Origin: Branchiostoma floridae
Taxonomy: Eukaryota > Chordata > Leptocardii > Amphioxiformes > Branchiostomatidae
Assembly (NCBI RefSeq): GCF_000003815.2
Contig: NC_049982.1
Span: 11,358,386-11,418,385 of the forward strand
DNA: 60,000 nt
Reading direction: 5' to 3'
In this document: positions 27,701 to 39,700 of the stretch, piece after piece
How the letters are laid out: each line of letters opens with the position of its first letter
Position numbering within the stretch: the first letter of the stretch is position 1
Notes under the pieces: model-generated
Database searches by the model: none
What the model saw: only the letters and a program-made list of their open reading frames with translations
What the model was told of the DNA's origin: nothing
Program-made: the position numbers and the translations under genes

Positions 27701-30700
27701 GATGTATGTAATCTAACCCTTGCCCCCTCATCCTTGCCAGGTCTGCCCCACCCCTTTGCCATCACGTTGTTTGAGGATAACCTGTACTGGACAGACTGGC
27801 ACACCAAGAGTATCAACAGTGCCAACAAGTTCACAGGGAATGAGATCGAGACACTACGGGAGCGCCTGCACTTCCCCATGGATGTCCGTACCTTCCACCC
27901 CATGAGGCAACCACCAGGTACGAGGAACTTGGAATATACTTTAGATTTGTGTAAGTTCAAGGGGACTTACAAATGTTATATCATGGTAAACTAAAGGGGG
28001 AAGAGAAGAATTCTCAATGGGAACATGGAGTGCATTACAGACTGAATGGTTTGGGATGGAGAGATCAAAAAGCAAAAGCATGAATATGAAACCACTTGAA
28101 AAATGCCACGTTTACAGTAATCTCTGCTTTGAAAATAAATGAGATATTTAGGAATAGTCCTATAAAAGTGGACTACTCCATGTTGATAGCGAGTTCACTG
28201 TACTTGACTTTGCATACATGTACAACATGTGACAGCAGAATTGTCAGTCTGGATTACTTTGTTACATCAGGTTGTTGTCAAGATGTAGCAGGCAGAACAT
28301 GGAAGGGTTTTGAAAAACAATTTCCATCATCAACGGAGATACTGATGCTGATGTTGACTGATACTGATGCACTAATGCCTTTCTTGACCTGTAGGAGTTG
28401 ACCGATGCGGAGAGAACAACGGCGGCTGTAGTCACCTGTGTCTGCAGAACCCCACCAGCTACTCCTGTCACTGTCCCACTGGCATCAGGCTGCTGAACGA
28501 GAAGGACTGTGCAACTGGTAGGACACAGAGACACATGCTCTATCAGCTTTTGGGTGTCCTATGTCTGTCTGGCTGTGAATTATGAAATCTTATGTTTCTT
28601 ATATGTAATTCTTATGGTGATTGCTTTCCTGTTCCTCATTGCAGGAGTAACATACTCATTTTTGTGTGTGTAGGTTTATATATTTTGTAGACGTTTTGCA
28701 TTTTGTTGCATGCAGTCTGATTTTGTGTTGATCAACATTGCACCCATGTTATTAGAACAAGGACAAAGGTAGCATAAGTAACATAGATGTCATCATAATC
28801 AAAAGAAATTTCTTTTAGCTGAGATTTATGTTGTCTTTCACATGTTTGCAGACATCGAACAGTTCCTACTGTTTGCCAGAAGAACAGACATCCGCAGAAT
28901 CTCGTTTGACACAAGGGAGAAGGCTGACGTGGTTCTCCCGCTGGGTGAGCTGCGCAGTGCCGTGGCGCTGGACTGGGACAGCGAGGAGGGACACATCTAC
29001 TGGTCAGATGTCACGGCCGACACCATCAACAGGGCAAAGTGGGACGGGTCCGAGATTGAGGTTAGAGATTTGGTGTTGAAACTTATGTTCTTCTTCTCAG
29101 TGATGTTCATCACAAACAGGTCGGTCTCCAGGAGACAGACAATTTGCTTACAAGAAATTACAGAACCTTCAAAATCTGAACTTAATGACATGAAATTGAT
29201 GAAAATGTATTTTTGTAAGCTTCAAATGTCAAAATTGATATTATTAGATCAACAGCATGTCCTCCCAAATCAAATTGAGAGCTAGAGACAGCCCTGGTTA
29301 CAAAGCTAGATTTTTTTACGATTTTGCAGTGGAAATATATGATGACACCCTTTACCTTTATCTACAGGTTCTTGTTAACTCTAGTCTTGAGAGTCCAGCA
29401 GGCCTGGCTGTGGACTGGGTGACCAGGAAGCTGTACTGGACAGACGCTGGATCAGACCGTATTGAGGTGTCCAATCTGGACGGCTCCACCAGATCTGTGC
29501 TGATCTGGGAGATGCTGGATCGACCGAGGGACATCATTGTGGATCCTATAGAAGGGTGAGTTTACACAGCAGAACTGACTGTGTCCTTTGGTTTGGTTTG
29601 GTTTATTAAGATCTCCATTAGTGATAATTCACTTGTCTTCCTGGAGTCCATATTAAAACACAGTCCATATTATTGTCTTACACTTCTCTTGTGTTATGTA
29701 CAGTCAACAAAACATTGGAATAGTTTATTATATAATCCAAATTTATTCTACTACTAGAGTTCCACGAACACATACCTTTGCCAAATAAACCAGGTTTGTT
29801 ATGTAGAATGATGTCTGTAGACAAATGCGTTACTCATTTCATTTTCTTTATAATTAAATGCTTGGAGTTGGTTTATAAAATTTCGGCATTTATTATGCAA
29901 ATTAGATCCCAATTTACAATTAATTGATATCAAATTGTATCAAGCATTACTTAAGCTATCAGCATACCAAAATCATGATGATCCTTTGATCCATTCTTGA
30001 CTTATTCTCTTTCAAAGTCTTTAAATACACCTCTAACTCTCTTCCCTCTTTCTCAGTTACATATGTGACAACTTTGATGAAAGTACTATAATGGAATGCA
30101 GTGGATTTATGAACTTTTCCTAATCAATTATGCAAATTAGCTGTTAACTTGCATAATAAGTATCACATTATATAAGTCTTCATTTAGGCTATCTACATGC
30201 CGAAAATCATGACGATCCGTCAACACGTTAATATTTTCTCATTAATTATGCAAATGAGATCATCATTTGCATGATAAATATGTATTGACATTTCTCTCTT
30301 TCTCAGCTACATTTGTGACAAGTTTTAAAGCCCTATCATGGAATGTAGTGAATTTATAAAATATCCTCATTAATTATGCAAATTAGCTGTTGATTTGCAT
30401 AATTGTTATCTCATTATGTAGGTTTTCACTTACGCTACCTACATACAAAAAAACATGATGATCCATCAACATGTTCATATTTTCTCATTAATTATGCAAA
30501 TGAGGTCATCATTTGCATAATTGATATCTGTCGACATTTCTCTCCTTCCCAGCTACATATGTGACAAGTTTGAAAGTCCTATCATGGAATGTAGTGGATT
30601 TATAATTTTTCCTCATTAATTATGCAAATTAGCTGCTGATTTGCATAATTAGTATACCATTATGTAAGTCATCACTCATTCTATCTACATACCAAAAATC

Positions 30701-33700
30701 ATGACGATCTGTCAACACGTTGTAGAGTTATTCTCATCCAAAGTTTGAAAGGAAACCGGCGCCTGCAGTTCCAAAAAAGCCGCTAGGGGGCCCAAACTCA
30801 CAGCACTTACTCTCTGCCTCGAGGGCTATCTACCACTCAAAAATCATGATCACAGCATGTCCAGAACACGAGATATCAAAAATTGAGGTTCTGCTGCAGT
30901 ACCTTAGCAAGCCGCTTCGTTTTCCCGACCCCTACCCACCTACCAAATATTATCGGGATCCATCCAAGACTTCTTGAGTTATGCTGTTAACAGACAGACA
31001 GACACACAGACACACAGACTCACAAGCCCAAAACATAACCTTAGCCATTCTGGCAAAGGTAATTATTGGCCTTATACTAGTCTACAAATTTTTACATAAA
31101 GAAAAATACTATTCATTGTATTAAAGATGTTTTATTCCTGCCAGTTTGAATCATATAGTTTTTTTTTGTTTCAATCATTCAATTTGGTATCTGTAGATAT
31201 GATGAATGTTAGAATTACAACCTGCATTCCAAGATTCCTATGTCTTGAGTGTTCTCCTGCAAGTGTTTTAGGCTCATCAAGTAAGACTTGGAGAGAAATG
31301 AATGGACATACAATGTACATGATTGTATAGATAAGCTAAAACTCATTCTATGCTACATTCCCTGCTACCAGACACATGTACTGGACTGACTGGGGCCTGA
31401 GCCCTAAGATCGAGCGTGCCGGGATGGATGGGTCCGAGAGACAACCAATTGTTACCAAGAACCTGACATGGCCTAATGGTCTGGCAATCGACTCAGAGTT
31501 GGGACGGCTGTTCTGGGTAGATGCTGGGCTGAAGACTATTGAGTTCTCATCTCTGGATGGCACAAACAGACAGGTGTGTGTTGATTTAGCTGCTGTGTGT
31601 TACTGCATTACAGTACTGGAGCTACTTTGTAAGGTTAAAAAGTTGGGATTTAAAGAATTTGAAAATGCTACGTACACATACTAGTCGCACTTAGTATCAT
31701 CATCTATGGTATGCCCCTTGCTGTAGTTTTAATGTCAGCTGTTAATGGAACATCCTTTTTTGATTTTGCTTTTGGATTACTCGATAAACAAGGGGAAAAT
31801 ATACGCTGCCAAACTGTTAATCAATAACTAAAGCAATTTTGGTCCTGTGTAGGTTCTGATAGGAACCCAACTGCCCCACCCCTTTGGTTTGACCCTGCAC
31901 GAAGACAAGGTGTACTGGACTGATTGGCAGTCCAAGAGTATTCAGAGCGCAGATAAGACAACAGGCCTGCGGAGACAGGTCCTGAGGGAGAACCTGGAGA
32001 ACCTGATGGACATACACATGTACCACAAGGACAGGCAACCAGGTGGGGCTGGGGAGGCTGTCTAAATGTTGGGACGTAATAGGAGGCTGTCAAAATGATA
32101 ACCTAATGCCTTTATAATCTAGTGTTTACAGTCTGGCCTATTTCATTACACCCATGTATTGCCTTATATCTCATGACTAATTACATCTGTCAGACCCAAG
32201 TTACATTGGTTTGTTATGGATCAGCAGGAAAATTCTTCAGACGAACAGTGATACAAGAGTAGGGATTTGAATATCTGTCAAGTTTCAAATATTTCACAAA
32301 CTTTCCACTGGATAGTTAGCATGAGGATCTCAATGAACTCTTAAAGCATAAATACACGTTTGCTATTACATTAAGAAGTTACAAGTATACTGCAATGTGT
32401 ATGACTGCCAGAGAATGTGACTCCTTGTTCCTTTGTCTGCAGTCCCCAGCCCATGTCTGGTAGGAAACGGAGGCTGCAGTCACCTGTGTCTGATCGCACC
32501 ATTGTCATCAGGTCGAGGGTACAGCTGTGCCTGTCCAACAGGAGTCACGCTGCTAGGAGACGGCAGGACCTGCCAACCAAGTAAGGCTTTTCCTACAGGC
32601 TAACACCAGCTAGGCCTGTCCTACAGTGCTTTCAGTAGTATTTTTAGCACCATGGAGGCTTTATCCAGGCTTTCATCTTTGACAAAAGCATACCTTACCA
32701 TTTCTGTGTTTCTTGCATCTACAGCCACTGTTGAGATCATAAAGTTGTCTTTCATTGTCAACTTATGCTGAAAATAATTTTTAAGCATACATCTTGGTGC
32801 TGTCCTTGGTGCTGATCTAAAAGTCACTATTGCTTTCCATGGTGCTGAAATAATCATTGTTGTTAAGTATGTCTTCCATTGGATGAAAAGCATCAAACGT
32901 TTATTTTCATTAACAAATAATAAATCCTACGATACCTGTGAGCAACAAATAGGATTACCGGTTGCATAATTATAATTTAAACTTCATGGCGGCTTGAAAA
33001 GTCTTGGCTTAATCAGCAGGTTTGAATAATTTTTTTAGTTTTTTATCAATGGTTAATGGTTGCTAATTGTCCTGCAGGGATGCACAACTTCCTGGTGTTT
33101 GCCAGGAGGACAGATGTACGGGCCATCTCTCTGGACGTACCCTACTATGCTGATGTCATGCTGCCCATCAGTGGACTGAAGAATGCCATTGCCATTGATG
33201 TGGACGAGAAAAATGGTGAGGCTTTCTTAACATCACTTAACTTGGGATTTTGGAGATTTCTTTTACACAACCAGGCTGTTTCTCACCTGCTGACATTTCG
33301 ATGTCTGCCAGACATTTTCCTCAGGGCTTCTAACTGGAGTTCTGCTTCTGATGAAGTTATTTTTGACATAAAAATCACTCAACTTGGAAACACTTATTAT
33401 CTTTTCATGCATACTGTATTTGTTTTACGTCTATTGATAATCTAATGAAGGGATTATTTCTTTGAGCAAATGTTTAGCAGAGTTAATCTTGATGCATGAA
33501 AACATGTTAAATAAATTATTATTATTTTGTTCCAATGCTCAAATGACTGTCTTCTCTATGTAATACTAAACCTTGCTACATGTTTTTCTATGTGTACAGG
33601 AAAGGTTTATTGGACAGACAGTGTTACAGACAGGATCCAGAGGGCCAACTTTGATGGCACTGAGGTGGAGAATGTGGTAGAGAGTGGGCTGGACACCACG

Positions 33701-36700
33701 GATGGCCTAGCTGTGGACTCAGTTGGCAGGAAGGTGTACTGGACAGATACCGGTAAGGACCGTATCGAGGTGGCTGATCTGGATGGGAAGAACCGCCTGG
33801 TACTGGTTTGGGAAGGACTAGACAGTCCCCGAGCTATTGCACTCCACTATGATGCAGGGTGAGTTGTGCAACTTCCACATTTTTGTTATAAGTTGTAGCA
33901 TTTTAAGTTGTCTGTATATCTGCCCTTGCATCATTTCTAAACACCATGGCATTTCCAGTCAAAGGTTTTACAGTTTGCCTGTGTGAGCTTTTTAGATTTA
34001 TTGCAATGCACATTGCCTTTCAGAAGAAACTTCACTCGATGTAGTTACTCCAGTAATTCATTGTTTAGAAATGAAAGGGTCAGTACAGTTGAAACCAATG
34101 GCCACAGGTTGGGCCTGAAAAGTATAAGCCTATGGTTAAGCAATATTGTTTGAAGATAATGAAGTTGAGCTATAAAAGTATAATGATAACTCCTCCCATT
34201 GTCTCCAGCTACATGTACTGGACAGACTGGGGCAGCACACCTCGTGTGGAGCGAGCCAACATGGACGGCACTGACCGACAGGTCCTGGTGTCCACCAACC
34301 TGGGCTGGCCCAACGGACTGACCATCGACAAGATCGCAGGCAGACTCATCTGGGCAGATGCCAGGACTGAGGTGGGGACTATAGTGATTAGAATTTAAAG
34401 CCTGTATTGTCATGCTTTTCTTATTATAACTGAAAAGTAGTCAGACATAAACATTTTTAGTTTTATGTCCCTTATAAGTGTCCTTCTTCAAATTAATGAT
34501 GTAGATGTCCTTTGTTTTGTTGTTTGATTTCAGTTGCTTTTTTATTAATTTTCTCAACGTTTTACATGTAAATGAGAACTCGGGGAAACATTTCATAATG
34601 ATGTTAGCTGTAAAACATTTTGTATCCCATTTTGAGTACTGTAAGAGATCTATATAGACTCTGTGGCAGAAGTAAATTAATACATCTGGTGCATCTGTTC
34701 ACACCTGTCTGCAGATAATCGAAAGTTCCGACCTGAATGGGAAGAACAGAAATGTGTTGGTGACCTCCGCCCCCCACCCCTATGGGCTGACCCTGATGGG
34801 TGCGTACATCTACTGGACTGACTGGCAGACCCGCAGCATTCAGCGTGCTCGCAAAGATACAGGAGAGGACCAGATAACCATCCGCGGGAACCTGCCAGGA
34901 CTCATGGACATACATGCTGTACAGGCAGACAACCTAGGTAAGGGGTAGTCATTTTCAGTAGTCAGCTGAGATGGTTCCAGGTAGTGTTTAGGAAAGGCTC
35001 TGGTAATGATTTGGACCAATTTTATGCTGTTTAGGACAATCATGCTGTTTGGGTAAACTCAATTATCTTGAATGCTGTTTAAGGTGTGATCCATACAAAC
35101 ACAAAGTGTATGGCAATATGTTTGGCAATATGCTGTCAATTACGGCCCTTAACAACGGTTTTAAGTGACAGGAGAAACTAGGAACAAAATTTGTATTGTG
35201 CTTTTGTAGAATCTGTAATGATGGGAGGACATATCACCCTATTTGTTCAGTTTTATTCTAAATGGACTTCAAGCCCATTTAACAGAAAAGTTACAATACT
35301 GAGGGTCTGACTGGGTGTTGTTTGATGTAGGTACCAACAGGTGTGGTCCCAACAACGGAGGCTGTAGCCACCTGTGTCTGCCCAAACCTAACGGCATCAC
35401 TTGCGCCTGTCCTACTGGTATCACCCTGAAGGAGGATGGAAGGACATGCCATGATGGTGAGTGCTGATGTAGTACAGTATGGTCAGAGTTTTACTGTCTT
35501 CCAGTGTGTCAGAAAACATTAAAAACAATCAAAGCTTTTCAATGAAAATCTTTCTCAAAAGAGGAATAGCACTTTTATTGTGACATTTGCTAAAGCTGTC
35601 TAAAAGTGAACTGACTTCCTACTTTGAATCCACTAAATATTTCCAAAAGAAACTTATTTGTATTGTATATTATTGGAATAGAGAGAGACTACATATGATA
35701 CTGTTGGAGATGTAGAAATGATAATTGTTTCTGAATGCTATAATTAATGCTTTGTGTTACGCCTGTTCATTTAGAAAGTTAATGCATGGAAGAGGTAGTT
35801 AGAATATTTACACTATGTCTCTGACACACTTCCAGCTCCAGAGACAATGCTGCTGTTTGCTGCCAGAGGGAGCATCAGAAGGATCTCCCTGGACACAGGG
35901 GACCACACCGATGTCATCCTCCCCTTACCTGACATCCAGAATGTCATCGCACTCGACTTCGATAGCCATGAGGGGAAACTGTACTACACAGATGTTCAGC
36001 TAGATAAGATAAGGTATTCACAACAAGATAGACATGAGTTGAAAGCTGCTACAGCTGTATATGGTCGTAAGATTCAAAATGTCTGTGAGGGAGTCACTGG
36101 TAATGAGTTGATTCCGCCCATAGATTTCTTAGAATATACTAGAAGTAGGTCACCTCAAAGTATGGGCGAGAGCAGTTGGGAGGACGTGGTGAAAGGACAT
36201 CTTTGTACCTTACACTTTGAAGACAATAAACAGGGTTTTACTCCACTGGTGGCTGCTATGTTCTTGAAGTTTGTGAGATTGAAAACCTTTCCTATCAATG
36301 TCCTAGAGATGAATGAATTTCCTGGAAATTCATTCCCAGTCATGAAAACTGCCCTTTTAGATGTCTACACAATATGTTTATTGTATCTTTTAGTAAACCA
36401 TTTAGCTTTGTGCCATGTATTGTTGTGTAGAGTTGTTTCAGCATTTTGTATTTCCAGGAGAGCTAATCTGAATGGAACTGGGATGGAGGATATTGTATTT
36501 CGGGACTTGGTCACTGCTGATGGCATTGCAGTTGACTGGATTGCAAGGTGAGTACAGTTGAACCAGAGCAAGTGTCTATATTTTCCATGATTTGTGCTAC
36601 CAACCATGCACAGACTTATGCTCCTAACAAAAATGATTTTAACAACCTTTTATTTGTAAGAGCAAGTAAGCAACATTTACCCTGATTTCTGCTACCAACA

Positions 36701-39700
36701 CTGCACAGATGTATGCCCTGAACAGTGATAATCATAACCTTTGACTTATTGAGACTTTAAGTTATGAAATTTTATTAATCTCTCTAACTGAAGCCTGGTA
36801 GTCAGCAGAAGTTTGTTTTCCCCCCAGGAACCTGTACTGGACAGACACTGGTAAGAACACCATTGATGTGGCGAGACTGGACGGCTCCAGCCGTAAGACT
36901 CTTCTGAACAACAGTCTGGACGAGCCCAGGGCCATCACCCTATTCCCCAGGAAAGGGTAAGGTTATTCATGAATCGTACAAGGTGTCTGCTGGTGTTCTT
37001 CAGTAGTTCAATTCACCTACATAAAATGCACGTCACACAGTTCACTTGTTTTAGCCATATTTGTTGCTCACCAGATTAAAAAAGTCCACTTGTTTCAGCC
37101 ATGTTTGTTGCTCACCAATCGCAGGTCTCTTTGTATTGAAATGTGTTTATTAGAAAAACAGGTATCTAAGCAAATTGCTTATCAGTCTTGAGGTGTGACA
37201 AGTTCATTTCTTATGGACCTGACATTGACCAATTGAAGCAGAGGTCACAATATACAGGTCAGATATAACGGCCTTTATCATAGCCTTCAGTAAGAGACTG
37301 TGCTGTTGTCACAGGTACTTATTCTGGACTGACTGGGGTGCTTACCCGAGGATTGAGAGAGCACAGCTTGATGGGACCGAGCGCCGCATCATCGTGGACA
37401 CGGACCTGGGCTGGCCCAACGGCATCACCATCGACCCCATCAACAGGAGGGTGTACTGGGTCGACGCCCACCTGGACAGGATAGAGACGTCCGACTTCAA
37501 CGGCAGGAATCGCGTCCAGCTGGTGGAACAAGTACCGCACCCATTTTCACTGACTGTGGTGAGTAGGATAATGTGTGAGCTTTCACAATACACACAAACA
37601 AAACAAGTGAGCAGAACAATTGACTTCCACTTGATTCACAGTAGCTGCAATATTAATCCATAGATCCAGATGTCGGTAGTTTTAAATTTCCCTCTGTCAC
37701 AATTTATCAATAACAAAAATGAACAGTTATATTCACAGTGATATGTGTCTACCTGTGTCCAACTAGCTTTGTCAATGTGTATTCTTGTACATGTAGAATG
37801 AGGATCCAAGGCATTGGGGTGAATAAGAAAGGACTGTATGTATTAACAACTCGGCATGTTGTTTATAATACATTTCCCAAAAAAGCTGTATTTGCTGATG
37901 GTCTGATTTTTCCATTCCAAGTCTTTCAAACATTGGTAAAAGGAAGAAGGTAAGGATGCATGAAATCATGATATCATNNNNNNNNNNNNNNNNNNNNNNN
38001 NNNNNNNNNNNNNNNNNNNNNNNNNNNNNNNNNNNNNNNNNNNNNNNNNNNNNNNNNNNNNNNNNNNNNNNNNNNNNTTTAGAAGCGCAAATAACTTCGT
38101 AGTAGACTTTTAACTCTGCTGTTGTCACAGGTACTTATTCTGGACTGACTGGGGTGCTTACCCGAGGATTGAGAGAGCACAGCTTGATGGGACCGAACGC
38201 CGCATCATCGTGGACACGGACCTGGGCTGGCCCAACGGCATCACCATCGACCCCATCAACAGGAGGGTGTACTGGGTCGACGCTCACCTGGACAGGATCG
38301 AGACGTCCGACTTCAACGGCAGGAATCGCGTCCAGCTGGTGGAACAAGTACCACATCCATTTTCACTGACTGTGGTGAGTAGGATCATGTGTAAGCTTTC
38401 ACAATACAAACAAACAAAACAGACCAATTTAAGTCCTCTTGATTTACAATAGCTGCAGTAGCTAATCTGTAGGGCATAAGATATCGTCTTTCACAGTTAA
38501 TCAACAATATTAATTGTGATATTCACAGCAACATGTATCTACCCTTGCCCAATTCGCTTTGTCACTTCAGGTACATTTAGAATAATGACCAAAGACAGTT
38601 AACAGGGGTGAATTGAGAAGGACTGAGCGTACATATTAACAACCTAGCATGTTGTTGATAATACATTTCCCGAAAAAGCTGTATTTGCTGATGGTCTGAT
38701 TTTTCCATTCCAAGTCTCTCAAACATTTGTATAAGGAAGAAGGTAAGGATACATTGAAATCATGATATCATGCAATATCCTTGAACCATTGCTTCTGCCT
38801 TTAAAAATCATAAGATGAATTTCATGAAGAAAAGTGCCTGCCAGTAAAATTATTATTCTTAAGACACATACTTATAATAGTGGCAATTAATCACATGAAC
38901 ATTATACAAAATGTATGTAAAAGCAGTACTATCTTAAGATGGCTATTAATGAAATTATCTACTGACACTTAACATGAAATTTCTCTGGGGGTATCACTGA
39001 TCTGAATGAAATCAATCAATAGTGTGTATGTGAAGATCCTTTACCTTAGCAAAATATATATCACAAACATACATGTAGCTTGTATTGTATTTGATGATCA
39101 TCCTCTTCTTGTATTGCAGTTTGACGGGTATGTGTACTGGACAGACTGGCAGACTCGCTCCATCATGAGAGCTGACAAAGAGACAGGGCAGAATGTGGAG
39201 ACCATACAGGGCAACATCGAGGGCCTCATGGACATACAGATGGTCTCAAGTCTCAGGCAGACAGGTGACTGTTGTTTATAAATGTTTATTTACTATGGCA
39301 ACTTTATAGTGTTTATGCTGTTAAGAAACATTTTTTCTAAGGGTGCTTCACATGTATGTACTGACAGGTTTGCCTTCTGCTTTTGATGTCTAAATCAGTT
39401 GGGAGAGAGATTGGGTGACAGACTGAATTAAAGTTCTAGACAGGAATTGTGCATCTACAGATGTCTTACTGAGGGACAGCTGTGGTGTGAATGATGTTGG
39501 TAGCTTGAGGAATGAGTCCAATCTACTTAACACTCAGTTGTGAGAGAGAGTAATGAGCATAGAATAGGCATACTGATGATTGCCATGCTGCTTTAAGGAA
39601 CAAGTCGTAACGAAATGGAAAAAGACTTATGAAAACTGAATGTGTATTTCAGGGACTAACCCATGTGCAATAGACAACGGTGGGTGCAGCCACCTGTGTT

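Noticed and set aside
28842-29285. Longer open frame running past the donor at 29060
   Set aside because: The extension ends in a stop and loses the blade pattern; splicing to 29368 restores [12 protein letters not shown], as expected for the propeller.
32621-32896. Minus-strand 91-codon frame in an LRP4 intron
   Set aside because: It has a protein-like look but no recognised domain, no splice partner, and lies inside an intron; treated as chance or an unidentified relic.
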